DNA of 64,000 bases from an uncultured Clostridia bacterium (GCA_947166625.1 CAMVEX010000001.1:124001-188000); one strand, 5' to 3'. Shown: positions 18,137 to 27,345, counted from the stretch's first letter. The notes: generated by a model not told the origin, from the sequence alone. Made by a program: numbers and translations.

Positions 18137-19750
18137 TCAGGTATAGTATCTCAATCTTAGAGAGACGAGTTTGATAAAGGCGATGATGATGAAATAGAAA
18201 GGTCTGAAAAAGGGGCGCATCTTTCTCGCGAGGGTATCGGTCGCCTCATACCAGGTGTCAACGACCGAATAATCACCGGAAACCTGCGCTCTGAAAGCGT
18301 CGTTTTCTTCATCATAGAAAAGATACTGCGGATATCTCTCATCGGTGTTGATATTGAAGCCCTCCGTCTGAAGGATCAGATGAATAAGCTCTTCGTCGCC
18401 CTTGATATAAAAATCATCGTGGACGCTGTTATTCACAAACCAGGTGGTATCTCTGAGAAATGAGGTCGAAGCGTCAATGCGCTTATCGGGGGAGATATAT
18501 TTATCCGTCCCGTCCTGCGCAGCTTTTTTGAGATAACGGTTATTGAAGGTTTTATCTATCTTGCAGGCTGCGGCTCCGAAGGAAGCGTCGCGCACGGTAC
18601 AGAAGCCGTCGCCGACATCCTTGCCCCTCTCGGAAACGGGATACATCGGGATTCCGTATTTTACGATATTGAACACCTCGGTGCCGCGCTTCTGAGCCTC
18701 TTTGATGATCTCATCATTGCGAAGGCCGACGGTTTCATGGAAGTGATCTATCCTCTTGATAAATTCGGAATATTCTTCCTCCAGACCGCCGAAAATGAGA
18801 GCTTTGGCATCATCGTAATATTCGTTGCCGACCATGCTCCAATAACCGGGGAAGGAGCCGAGGGTATCGCGCATCGTGCGCGGAATTATATCCTTATAAA
18901 TATTGTGATAAACATTGTTGATACAAAACGCCGCAACATCGAGCCCGCAGATATTATTGAGATCGGTCACTATCTCTCTGAGCACTTCATCGGTAACGGT
19001 GAGGAAGCCGCCGAGATCGTAATTAAGACCGAATTCGGTATTGTAGAGAAGCAGCTCTGCGCTGTCGGCATTGATATTGAGTTTGCCGGAGAAGATCTCA
19101 CCTATGGGATTTACGCCCTGAGCGGCGGAAGCATAGAAGATCACCTTTTTGAGGGCGGGATCTTTATATTTTTCCATATAGGCAAGAGCAAGATTCGCTC
19201 CGAGGCATCTGCCGGCGATAGCATACTCGGTCTTGCCGGTTATGCGCAAAATGCGCTGAATGTAATCGTGAAGCTGCTCCATATTATCAAAGGGATCGAG
19301 ACGCCAATCGTAATGATACTCCCAATCGTTGGGGTCGGAGGAACCGCTGAGATACCTGCTTCTGATATGATTATCGGAATAATCCACATCGGGTATCGTA
19401 TTATTAACGGGCATACCGTATTTGCCGAGCTTGAGATCTTTGAACATATCGCTCATTATCTCATAGAGCTTATCATCAAATTCGCTCCAATCCTGGGTAA
19501 TGATCGCATCAATGAGAATATCTTTGTTTTCCGTGACATATCCGAGGATCTGATCCGAATCTTTTACAACGGGATAGATCCAGTTATTATGATCATCGGG
19601 ATCGGTATCGGCAAAATAGATCGGGCAGCCGTAGCCGGCTATATAAATCAGAGGCATCTCGTCACCGGCAGAGGCGAAGGAAGTAAACCCCGCAGCCGCA
19701 GTGCCGACGACAAGGATAAAAGCGAGAATAATCGCAACGGTTCTTTTCAT
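18137..19750 (-). CDS. Secreted alpha/beta hydrolase-like protein, paralogue 2, Cys at the nucleophile site
   Basis: 537 residues with a signal peptide (residues 1-28). After PLIYIAGYGCPIYF, the position of the nucleophile elbow reads G-R-C-L-G (residues 180-184), so the usual Ser is Cys182 (codon TGC). The later segment SPDKRIDASTSFLRDTTW then VHDD matches paralogues 1 and 3. YHYDWRLDP before the elbow resembles LCAT/lipase proteins. The C-terminus is a hydrophobic helix (RPFYFIIIAFIKLVSLRLRYYT is its last stretch), which could hold it in the membrane. It may be a thiol hydrolase or acyltransferase, or an inactive relative. Confidence 0.72.
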   Translation of the reverse strand: MKRTVAIILAFILVVGTAAAGFTSFASAGDEMPLIYIAGYGCPIYFADTDPDDHNNWIYPVVKDSDQILGYVTENKDILIDAIITQDWSEFDDKLYEIMSDMFKDLKLGKYGMPVNNTIPDVDYSDNHIRSRYLSGSSDPNDWEYHYDWRLDPFDNMEQLHDYIQRILRITGKTEYAIAGRCLGANLALAYMEKYKDPALKKVIFYASAAQGVNPIGEIFSGKLNINADSAELLLYNTEFGLNYDLGGFLTVTDEVLREIVTDLNNICGLDVAAFCINNVYHNIYKDIIPRTMRDTLGSFPGYWSMVGNEYYDDAKALIFGGLEEEYSEFIKRIDHFHETVGLRNDEIIKEAQKRGTEVFNIVKYGIPMYPVSERGKDVGDGFCTVRDASFGAAACKIDKTFNNRYLKKAAQDGTDKYISPDKRIDASTSFLRDTTWFVNNSVHDDFYIKGDEELIHLILQTEGFNINTDERYPQYLFYDEENDAFRAQVSGDYSVVDTWYEATDTLARKMRPFFRPFYFIIIAFIKLVSLRLRYYT

Positions 19751-19813
19751 ATCAAAATCCCCCGTAACTTTCTCCGAAAACAGGCTTTACGCACATTCAG
19801 CCGAAGCGCACAC

Positions 19814-21547
19814 TTAAAACTTGCTTAAAACCTCTTTGACGACATCCGCTTCGGTCTCGACATGCTCAAAGAAGAATTTTTCTCTCTCTTCGTTATTGAT
19901 GACCGTAACGGGCTTTATCTGATTGAGGACCACGCCTTTTGAGGCGAGGAAATCATTATAATCAACATAGGTCTTGGGCTTGAGGAAGAGCACCTCGGGT
20001 CTGTTAAGCATACCCCAGCGTCTGTATTTATAGCATTTCTCATTGATCTCATCAAACTGATGATCGAGGGTATCAATGAACTTCTGCCTGCCGTCTTCAT
20101 CAAGAGCTCCGTCTTTAAGCTCGATAAGGAGGGTGTAGCGGGGCGGCTTGGTGGTGAAATCGGGATAGAAACTGAAGCCGTTGAATTCAACACCCATTTC
20201 TTTGACGGTATTATCTATAGCCGCATTGACCATATCGACGGTAGTCTTTTCGTTGGCGACATTCATCATAAGGTTGCGTCTGTAAAGGAATTCGCACTCG
20301 GGAGTGTTATTATACATTCTCGTAATGTGGACAACATCCTCTACTCTGTATCTATAAAGGCCGGAGAAATTGGAAACTATCATTTCATAATCTTTGCCGA
20401 CCTCAAGCTCGTGGAGAAGGAGCGGCCTCTCGACCTCTTCGTTTGTATCGCTGTCGCGGTCAACGGGAATGAACTCGAAGAAGAGGCACCAGGGAAGGAA
20501 AACATAATCGTTGACATTGAGATCGGTCGGAGCGGCAAAGAAGCCCTCAGCCGCCGCATAGCCCATATTATGAATGGGAACATTGGGGCCGATATGTCTG
20601 CGAAGCTTATCAACATAGACCTGAAGATTTGAGCCCATCATGCCGTAAGCCCACTGGAGCCTCGGCCAGATTCTCGGAGCGATGGGGTCATCAAATCCTT
20701 TGGCAAACTCTCTGCGAAGCTCTGCCGCTCTCTCGGGATCGGGCTTGAGCTTCTTTTCAAATTTCTTTCTGTATTTCTCGGGGCAGTCGATATTCGGATT
20801 GATAATGCCCTTCTCGATATCGTCGCAGAGCATCTCCCAATTCTCTTCAAGATAATCAAACATCTGGGTAAGCAGGGTGACGACTATGGAGCCGAGATAG
20901 CTTACCTTGCGGTTGCCCAGGCAGAAGCGCAGATGAAGATATGAAGTATCGAGCTTATCCTCAAGATCGGGGAAAAGCAGCTCGAGCGGAGAGGTGCAGA
21001 AGAAGGGAAGGAGAACTTTGAGATAACGCAGAGGGATCTGACCCGCGCCGTTGCTCATCTTGCCGTCAGGAGTTTTATGGCCGGAGAGATTGAGGGCGAG
21101 AGGGCCGACCTGGTTATACATACGCACTCCCATTTTTTCTTTCATCCAATGGAAAGCGGTGGCGACAGAAACGGAGAAGCCAATGCACTGCATCTTCCAC
21201 AGATCGTTGAGACCTTTGGGGAGCATCTTGGGCTTACCGACCGAGCCGGAGGAAGAAGCGTATCTGATATTTTTACCGGAAAACATGAGCCTGTCTTCGC
21301 CGTTATTCATCATACGGTCAACATAGGGCTCATAATCGGCGTATGTTGTAAGAGGAACGATCTTTTGATAATCCTCAATGGAATGGACATCCTTCAAATT
21401 GAGCTTTTTGCCGAGCTCGCAGTTTTTATTGCGTCTGATGATTTTTTTAAGCACGCTTTTTTGAGCCTTGAGAGGGTCTTTTGTGAAATGTTTGATCTGA
21501 GCGCGGGATATGTCACCGAGAAAAACGCCGAAATCCGAAAAAGTCAT
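19814..21547 (-). CDS. GH3-family acyl-acid amido synthetase
   Basis: 577 residues of the GH3 (auxin-responsive promoter) family in the ANL adenylate-forming superfamily. The phosphate loop is YASSSGSVGKPKMLPKG (about residues 98-114). Later motifs are MGYAAAEGFFAAP and GLYRYRVEDVVHI, as in bacterial and plant GH3 proteins. Known members activate a carboxylic acid with ATP and join it to an amino acid. The ATG at 21547 follows GAGGTGATAAAC; a GTG three codons earlier lies inside that ribosome site. It has a consensus promoter and precedes the secreted hydrolase by 63 bp. Confidence 0.9.
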   Translation of the reverse strand: MTFSDFGVFLGDISRAQIKHFTKDPLKAQKSVLKKIIRRNKNCELGKKLNLKDVHSIEDYQKIVPLTTYADYEPYVDRMMNNGEDRLMFSGKNIRYASSSGSVGKPKMLPKGLNDLWKMQCIGFSVSVATAFHWMKEKMGVRMYNQVGPLALNLSGHKTPDGKMSNGAGQIPLRYLKVLLPFFCTSPLELLFPDLEDKLDTSYLHLRFCLGNRKVSYLGSIVVTLLTQMFDYLEENWEMLCDDIEKGIINPNIDCPEKYRKKFEKKLKPDPERAAELRREFAKGFDDPIAPRIWPRLQWAYGMMGSNLQVYVDKLRRHIGPNVPIHNMGYAAAEGFFAAPTDLNVNDYVFLPWCLFFEFIPVDRDSDTNEEVERPLLLHELEVGKDYEMIVSNFSGLYRYRVEDVVHITRMYNNTPECEFLYRRNLMMNVANEKTTVDMVNAAIDNTVKEMGVEFNGFSFYPDFTTKPPRYTLLIELKDGALDEDGRQKFIDTLDHQFDEINEKCYKYRRWGMLNRPEVLFLKPKTYVDYNDFLASKGVVLNQIKPVTVINNEEREKFFFEHVETEADVVKEVLSKF

Positions 21548-21580
21548 GTTTATCACCTCTGGTAAAAATTAAATCGAGTA

Positions 21581-21609
21581 ATTATATAATAAAACAGCTT
21601 TTTTGTCAA
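21581..21609 (-). promoter_or_regulatory. Consensus sigma-A promoter for the GH3-family gene
   Basis: On the minus strand TTGACA (21604-21609) is separated by 17 bp from TATAAT (21581-21586). Both boxes are perfect. Confidence 0.92.
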
Positions 21610-21901
21610 CAAATCATCACAGTATAAATTGACGGATTTATCTGCCGTATGTGAATAATTCACCGTAAAAAACGCCTAATTTTGCGCCGGAAATATTGAC
21701 TGAATCATTGTATTCAAAGTATAATTATTGCAGTGTTAAATTTCTTTTTACAAAAATGACTTTTAATCAAGAAACAGATAATATATCCATGCTGCCGGCA
21801 ATGCGGCGGTAAATATTCAAAAATATTTTTGTTACATTTCTGATTTCGGGCGACTGCGTATTGAGGGCGGTCAAAAGCCATTAACGAAAGGAGGCGGGGC
21901 A
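21610..21901. promoter_or_regulatory. Long leader and control region before the sigma-factor operon
   Basis: This 290-bp AT-rich stretch between divergent genes holds no gene. It contains a perfect interrupted palindrome GTGAATAATTCAC at 21651-21663 (a possible operator), one strong plus-strand promoter, and an untranslated leader of about 170 nt. A G+C-rich hairpin candidate (CTGCCGGCAATGCGGCGG) lies in the leader near 21792-21809. Confidence 0.5.
21696..21725 (+). promoter_or_regulatory. Sigma-A promoter for the sigma/anti-sigma/LRR operon
   Basis: TTGACT (21696-21701), 18-bp spacer, TATAAT (21720-21725). It lies about 175 bp upstream of the sigma-factor start. Confidence 0.8.
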
Positions 21902-22447
21902 ATGAAAGATAAAGCAGAGATAAACGCATATCTGAAAGAATGCTTTGAAGCATATCAGCGCGGAGTCTATAATTATTGCCTCGCCCGCCTCGGCGGCTCC
22001 CGGGAAGCCGCGGATGACTGCGTTCAGGAAACGTTTCTTGTATTCAATAAAAAACTGCTCGGCGGCGAAGAATTTGAGAATCCGAGGGCTTTTCTTTACA
22101 GGACTGCGGATAATTTCATAAAGCGCAGCAAAAAGAAAACGGCTCAGGCGCAGATAAGGGAAATACCGCTTGATTCGCTGAGCGATATAGGCGAGCTTGA
22201 TATTTCCTTCGCCGAAAAATTCACTCAGGCAGATTATGATCTCATCGCCGAAAAGATTCTGAACGCCCTCAGCGACGGCGAGATGCGGATATACAAAATG
22301 CGGTATGTAGAGAAAATGAGCGTTGAAAGCATTGCCGCCGCACTCGGCATCACGCGCCCGACAGCCTCCATGAGGCTGCTCAGGATAAGAAACAAGGTAA
22401 AGGAAACGGTTTATGAATATGATTTTTACGGGAAAGGAGAGAGTTAA
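21902..22447 (+). CDS. ECF-type RNA polymerase sigma factor
   Basis: 181 residues, typical ECF size. Region 2 is FEAYQRGVYNYCLARL to ADDCVQETFLVFNK and PRAFLYRTADNFIKR. Region 4 is MRIYKMRYVEKMSVESIAAA with the helix-turn-helix GITRPTASMRLLRIRNKVKE. AAAGGAGGCGGGGCA precedes the start. The next gene starts directly after its stop codon and looks like its membrane regulator. It probably directs transcription of its own operon or of surface-protein genes elsewhere. Confidence 0.92.
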   Translation: MKDKAEINAYLKECFEAYQRGVYNYCLARLGGSREAADDCVQETFLVFNKKLLGGEEFENPRAFLYRTADNFIKRSKKKTAQAQIREIPLDSLSDIGELDISFAEKFTQADYDLIAEKILNALSDGEMRIYKMRYVEKMSVESIAAALGITRPTASMRLLRIRNKVKETVYEYDFYGKGES

Positions 22448-23425
22448 ATGCCGATAATCAGCAGGGAAATATTGGCGCATCCGGATTTTTCGGAAGGATT
22501 TGAGGAAAGACTGATCGCAGAGCTTGAAGCGGCGATGGACGAAGAGCTTGAAAACGAAGACGCGGATTTTGATTTTATCGACGCCTGCGCATCGGCGATA
22601 AACGCCATCAGAAACGGCGACGATACGGAGCTGTTTTCATTGATGACCTATGAAAAGCTCTCAAAAAAAATCGGCGCGGGCAGGAATCGCTCAAGGGCGG
22701 TCGTCGCGGCGGCTGTATGCGCCTTGATCGCGATAACGGGATTTGCCGGAGCGCTGATCAAGACAGACGAAAACACCACGGTAATTCAGTATGTTTCTCA
22801 GAAGCTGAATTCAATATTTGAAAAAAGCATTACATCCCCTGAGGATATTGCTGCCGAAAGCACGGCGCCGGATAAATCCGACGGCAATAACGAAAAAGAA
22901 AATTCAACAGTACCCGCGGCGGTCATAACGGGCATTAAGGTAATAACCGGCAGGGATTTCAAGGATGAATACAAGGTGGGCGAAAGCTTTGATAAAACGG
23001 GGCTGTCGGTAATCGCGGAATACAGCGACTCAAGCACGGCGGATACGGAATTCACCCTGACGATCCCGAAAGATTTTGCGAAAAAATCGGGATATGAAAA
23101 GATAAAGATCTCCGCCGCAGGTTTTGAGAATGAAATAGAGGTAAGAATAACCGACGCCCCCGAAACACCGAAGCTCAACTCGATCTATGCGGTCTTCCCC
23201 GACGGATACAGTTTCAGGCAGGAAAATCCGGATTCACCCGATCTCTCCGGAATAGAGGTATTTGCCGTTTACAGCAGCGGCGAGGAAAGAAAGCTCAGCC
23301 CCGGAGAATACACCGTCGAGAAGGAATTCATTGATAATTCCGCAGGCGATAAAGTCACCGTCACATTCGTTTATGAAGGGGTTTCATGCTCATTTGTTGT
23401 CACTCAGGCAAAGGAGGTCTCATAA
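22448..23425 (+). CDS. Probable anti-sigma/membrane regulator with two Ig-like domains
   Basis: 325 residues. An acidic cytoplasmic part (1-75) precedes one membrane helix (RAVVAAAVCALIAITGFAG, about 79-97). A linker then leads to two extracellular Ig-like domains of the bacterial 'Big' type: ITGIKVITGRDFKDEYKVG to ENEIEVRI, and LNSIYAVFPDGYSFRQ to the C-terminus. It starts immediately after the sigma-factor stop and its stop overlaps the next ATG by one base (TAATG). The layout, sigma factor plus single-pass protein, suggests an anti-sigma factor that senses something outside the cell. No zinc-finger anti-sigma motif is seen, so the role is inferred. Confidence 0.7.
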   Translation: MPIISREILAHPDFSEGFEERLIAELEAAMDEELENEDADFDFIDACASAINAIRNGDDTELFSLMTYEKLSKKIGAGRNRSRAVVAAAVCALIAITGFAGALIKTDENTTVIQYVSQKLNSIFEKSITSPEDIAAESTAPDKSDGNNEKENSTVPAAVITGIKVITGRDFKDEYKVGESFDKTGLSVIAEYSDSSTADTEFTLTIPKDFAKKSGYEKIKISAAGFENEIEVRITDAPETPKLNSIYAVFPDGYSFRQENPDSPDLSGIEVFAVYSSGEERKLSPGEYTVEKEFIDNSAGDKVTVTFVYEGVSCSFVVTQAKEVS

Positions 23426-26373
23426 TGATTAAGAAAATCTTTTCAATATTGATCTGTGCCGTTATGCTTTTGAGCGCGATAGGTATCTCTCTGCCTGAGG
23501 TGCAAGCGGCAGAGCCGGGTTTCAAGCCGACCTATACCCTCGGCACAGGCAGCTACAGATCGGGAGATTATGCGTATCGTGTGAATTACAGCCCCGGCAG
23601 CTCATCCACATACCCCGACACGATTGAAATAGTGCGTTACTTCGGAAACAAAAGGACTGTTTCGGTCCCCGCAGTGATCGACGGCTACAGGGTAGGCACC
23701 ATAGGCGACAACGCCTTCTCGGTAAAACAAAATCCCGAAATGGCGGAGCTCCGCTCGGTAAACATACCCGGCTCGATCTATGCAATAGGCCAGTATGCCT
23801 TCAAGGACTGTAAAAACCTGACCAGGGTAAAGCTGAACGAAGGACTTCAGGTGATCAACTCCAAAGCGTTTTATGGCTGTCTAAGCCTCAAGAGCATAGA
23901 TCTGCCCTCAACACTCATCGCTCTTGGCACTGATTTTACGAGCACGGGCATCAGTGAAGTAACTGTTCCCGCCGCAAACGATGAGCTTTATGACAGGCTT
24001 CAGTTTTGGGGCGACAATGTTTCACTCTACGGTGGCGGAAAACTCAGAAAGCTTACGGTGAAGAAAAACAACTGTGAGATCATCCCTACATCGTTTCCTT
24101 ATGAAGAAGCGGTATTTGAGGGTACGGTTTTTTGCTCGGAAGTGTTTGAGATGCCGTTCCCGAGCTATTTCCCGTCAAGTATAAATACAAGCAGGATCGT
24201 TTTCAGAAAAGGCACGCCGGAGGATCTGACTTCAAAGCTCAATATGGCAAACAGGCGTATTGACCCCGACGGCGAAGGAGTAATTTTTTACGCCGGAGAG
24301 ACGCAGGCAGCACAAACAAGCGGAGATTACACTTATATTCTTGATTCCCGCGGCAAGGCGGTGATCACCGGCTATACAGGAAGCGATACGGAAATTCAAA
24401 TCCCCGAAACGATCGACGGGCATACGGTGATCAGGATAGCCGAGGATGCGTTTAAGGGAAAAACGGCGATGACCTCCGTTTCGATCCCGGACAGCGTTTT
24501 GTCAATAGAATGCGGCGCCTTTTCGGGCTGTACGGCTCTGGAAAATGTAAATCTTGAAGAGGGATTGCTGAGCATCGGCGCCGGAGCATTCAAAAACTGC
24601 TCTTCGCTCAAAGGCATCGCCCTGCCGGACAGCTTAACGGAAATAAATGAATCCGCATTCAGAGCGAGCGGACTTGAGAGCGTCGCAATACCCGAAAACA
24701 TCACTCAGCTCAAGGCAAACACCTTCCGCTCATGCACGGCGCTCTCGGATGTGACGCTCCCGGACGGTATAATCAGAATCGGCAACAGCTGTTTCAAAAG
24801 CTGCTCGGCGCTGACCGGATTTGAATTCCCGGTTTCTCTTGAAACCATCGGGGCAAAAGCCTTCGGTTACACCGGCATCAAAAGGGCGGTAATCGACTGC
24901 AACATCAAACACCTTGAGGAAGATATTTTCGGCGGCTCCGCTCTTGAATACCTTTACATCAGCGGCTGTAATCTGGCGCTCGGATACAGCTTCCGCAATT
25001 CTCAAAAACTTAAATACGCCGAAACGGGCGACGGCGTAAAATGGCTGCAAAAAAATACATTTGCAAATTGCACAAGCCTTGAAACGATCAAACTCGGCAG
25101 GGATATAAGCTTCATAGGAAACGGAGCCTTCGGAGAGATAACCTCGCTCAAAACCGTGATATTCAACTGCGCCGTATGCACCACGGAGGCCGATATACGC
25201 GTTTCAGATCTCAAAAACGAGCTTGATCCTAACGGCTGGTATTGGGCTTCGCTTCAATCGCCGTTCGGACCGTCAAAAATCGAAAATGTAATATTCGGCG
25301 AAGATGTTGAATTCATCGCAACGGGACTGTTTGCAAATCAGACGGCTCTGACGCAGATAATAATACCCTCCGGCACCCGGGAGATCAGAGAGGTCGCCTT
25401 CATCAACTGCACCGCGCTTCATACGGTAATATGGAACGCAGGCGAAAAGGTGCTGAAAGCCGGAGCATTCTGGAACTGCAACGCGCTTGAAAACTTTGAT
25501 TTTTACAATCTGTCGGAAACGGATTATAAAGCATTCTCGATAAACAAGATACAGAGCGCGAATATCGGCGGCGACTCAAACCGGGAAGCGGCTCGGATCG
25601 ACACGGTGGCGGAGGAATGCTTCAGCGAAAACACGGAGCTTGAGGCGGTCGGAATAGGCGGAAATGTAAAAGAAATCGAAAGCCGCGCATTCGGAGACTG
25701 CGAAAACCTTGAAACCGCCGTCATATCCGACAGCGTAACGGATATAGCGCAGGACGCCTTTGAAAACTGCGATAAGCTGACTATCTACTGCACCGAGGAC
25801 TCCCCCGCCCACCTCTTCGCGAAAGCAAACGGCATCAAGGTAACCACTCTTGTGATCGACCCGATACCGAATCAGGTATTTACGGGATATGAAATAAAGC
25901 CCGAGATCACGGTATCCTGCTCGGGAGAAGCGCTCACGAAAAATCTGGATTTTGACGCAGTTTATTCCGACAACATCAATGCGGGCACCGCAAAGGTATC
26001 GGTGACCGGTAAAGGCGAATTTGAAATGTATGCTTCAAAGGCGAATTTTACAATTCTCACCAAATCACTCGACAGCGCTTACATTTATCTCATTCCGTCT
26101 CAGGCATACACGGGCAGGGAAATAAAGCCCGAGATCAGAATAGTTATCGGAGGCAAAACACTCAGAGAGGGCATTGATTTCACCGTAACATATTTTGACA
26201 ATGTCTCCCCCGGCACCGCCTGCGCGAGGATAAGCGGCAAGGGGAACTATTCGGGATATAAGACGGTAGATTTTGAAATAGAAAAAATGTCGGCGGGAGA
26301 GGCAGCGCTCAGCCGGATACTGACCGCAATAAGGAATCTCTTTATGAGCTTATTCATGATAAAGATAAAGTAA
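23425..26373 (+). CDS. Secreted BspA-type leucine-rich repeat surface protein
   Basis: 982 residues with a signal peptide (MIKKIFSILICAVMLLSAIG, cleavage near VQA-AEP). Most of the protein is LRR_5/BspA repeats such as IPDSVLSIECGAFSGCTAL and LPDGIIRIGNSCFKSCSAL. Two similar C-terminal domains follow (IPNQVFTGYEIKPEITV and IPSQAYTGREIKPEIRI). The tail is a short hydrophobic stretch (AIRNLFMSLFMIKIK) with no LPXTG motif. BspA proteins bind host matrix, other bacteria or glycans. The start at 23425 has AAAGGAGG and overlaps the previous stop. It is probably the main product of the sigma-factor operon. Confidence 0.9.
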   Translation: MIKKIFSILICAVMLLSAIGISLPEVQAAEPGFKPTYTLGTGSYRSGDYAYRVNYSPGSSSTYPDTIEIVRYFGNKRTVSVPAVIDGYRVGTIGDNAFSVKQNPEMAELRSVNIPGSIYAIGQYAFKDCKNLTRVKLNEGLQVINSKAFYGCLSLKSIDLPSTLIALGTDFTSTGISEVTVPAANDELYDRLQFWGDNVSLYGGGKLRKLTVKKNNCEIIPTSFPYEEAVFEGTVFCSEVFEMPFPSYFPSSINTSRIVFRKGTPEDLTSKLNMANRRIDPDGEGVIFYAGETQAAQTSGDYTYILDSRGKAVITGYTGSDTEIQIPETIDGHTVIRIAEDAFKGKTAMTSVSIPDSVLSIECGAFSGCTALENVNLEEGLLSIGAGAFKNCSSLKGIALPDSLTEINESAFRASGLESVAIPENITQLKANTFRSCTALSDVTLPDGIIRIGNSCFKSCSALTGFEFPVSLETIGAKAFGYTGIKRAVIDCNIKHLEEDIFGGSALEYLYISGCNLALGYSFRNSQKLKYAETGDGVKWLQKNTFANCTSLETIKLGRDISFIGNGAFGEITSLKTVIFNCAVCTTEADIRVSDLKNELDPNGWYWASLQSPFGPSKIENVIFGEDVEFIATGLFANQTALTQIIIPSGTREIREVAFINCTALHTVIWNAGEKVLKAGAFWNCNALENFDFYNLSETDYKAFSINKIQSANIGGDSNREAARIDTVAEECFSENTELEAVGIGGNVKEIESRAFGDCENLETAVISDSVTDIAQDAFENCDKLTIYCTEDSPAHLFAKANGIKVTTLVIDPIPNQVFTGYEIKPEITVSCSGEALTKNLDFDAVYSDNINAGTAKVSVTGKGEFEMYASKANFTILTKSLDSAYIYLIPSQAYTGREIKPEIRIVIGGKTLREGIDFTVTYFDNVSPGTACARISGKGNYSGYKTVDFEIEKMSAGEAALSRILTAIRNLFMSLFMIKIK

Positions 26374-26396
26374 CCCGGCAACCGAAATAATTCACG

Positions 26397-26428
26397 GGCT
26401 CACGGCTTCAAAAGCCGTGAGCCTTTTC
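26397..26428 (+). terminator. Terminator of the sigma/LRR operon
   Basis: GGCTCACGGCTT (26397-26408), loop CAA, AAGCCGTGAGCC (26412-26423), then CTTTTC. The stem is 12 bp and perfect; the U-run is short. Confidence 0.85.
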
Positions 26429-26451
26429 GCATGCCGCGGCTCAATATATTA

Positions 26452-26480
26452 TTGACTGAAAAAAATTTATATGTTAACAT
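26452..26480 (+). promoter_or_regulatory. Sigma-A promoter for the nitroreductase gene
   Basis: TTGACT (26452-26457), 17-bp spacer, TAACAT (26475-26480), about 30 bp before the start codon. Confidence 0.75.
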
Positions 26481-26510
26481 TGATATGAAAGAGAAAACGG
26501 AGGAATGAAA

Positions 26511-27323
26511 ATGACGATCATCGAAGCCGCAAGGCACAGAAGAAGCGTGAGGACCTTTGACGGGAAGCCTCTCAAAGCGGAAGAAATCAAAAAAATCAAA
26601 GACTTTGCCGATTCGGCGGCAAACCCGTTTGAAATTCCGATAGAATGGGTAATGCTCGATACGGAGGAATACAGCCTCTCCACTCCCGTTATATCGGGCG
26701 AAAAGCTCTATATTGCCGGCAAAATGAAACGGGTAAAAAACGCAGAGGCGGCATTCGGCTATACATTTGAAAAAATCGTCTTGTTTGCCGAAACTCTCGG
26801 TATAGGCACGACCTGGATAGCCGGCACGATGAAAAGAGAAATATTTGAGCAGGCGATAAATTTGGCGGATGGAGAGGTCATGCCCTGCATAAGCCCTCTC
26901 GGCCGCCCTGCGGCAAAAATGTCGCTTCGCGAAACGGTGATGCGCAAGGGAGTAAAGGCCGACACAAGGCTCGGATTTGAAGAATTATTTTATGATTTCG
27001 ATTTTGATACTCCGCTTGCGGAAGAAAAGGCAGGGAAGCTGAAAACCGCTCTCGAGCTGGTCCGCCTCGCGCCGTCCGCCGTAAACAAACAGCCGTGGCG
27101 GATAGTGATAAAAGACGGGCGGGCGCACTTTTATGAGAAGAAAAGCAAGGCTCATGCCAACGCCGATTCGTGGGATGTTCAAAAAATAGATATCGGCATC
27201 GCCCTCGCGCATTTTGAGATCGGCGCCGCGCACGAAGGGATAACGGCGGAATTTGAAATATCCGACCCCGGGATCCCCGCAGCGCAGGGCACGCAGTATA
27301 TGGCATCATTCGTATTGAAATAA
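26511..27323 (+). CDS. Nitroreductase family protein (TM1586-like)
   Basis: 270 residues. The N-terminal RRSVRTFDGKPL is the FMN-binding start of the nitroreductase fold. ETLGIGTTWIAGT and LVRLAPSAVNKQPWRIVI in a repeated arrangement fit the TM1586-type double-domain nitroreductases. These flavoenzymes reduce nitro or quinone compounds; the physiological substrate is unknown. The ATG at 26511 is preferred over 26505 because GGAGG would abut the latter. It has its own promoter, and the GH5 gene follows 22 bp later. Confidence 0.85.
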   Translation: MTIIEAARHRRSVRTFDGKPLKAEEIKKIKDFADSAANPFEIPIEWVMLDTEEYSLSTPVISGEKLYIAGKMKRVKNAEAAFGYTFEKIVLFAETLGIGTTWIAGTMKREIFEQAINLADGEVMPCISPLGRPAAKMSLRETVMRKGVKADTRLGFEELFYDFDFDTPLAEEKAGKLKTALELVRLAPSAVNKQPWRIVIKDGRAHFYEKKSKAHANADSWDVQKIDIGIALAHFEIGAAHEGITAEFEISDPGIPAAQGTQYMASFVLK

Positions 27324-27345
27324 AAATCCGAAAGGACGGGTAAAG

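Noticed and set aside
18737-19828. Long plus-strand open frame of 363 codons opposite the second secreted hydrolase
   Set aside because: It is antisense to a gene with a signal peptide, ribosome site and paralogues, and its product has the Ile/Gly/His-rich make-up of a shadow frame.
21830-21862. ECF-type autoregulated promoter (TGTTAC ... CGTATT) before the sigma gene
   Set aside because: The spacing of 21 nt is too long for usual ECF promoters (about 16-17).
23425-26373. Tandem DNA repeat or CRISPR-like array
   Set aside because: The periodicity comes from protein LRR repeats with divergent DNA sequence; there are no identical spaced repeats.
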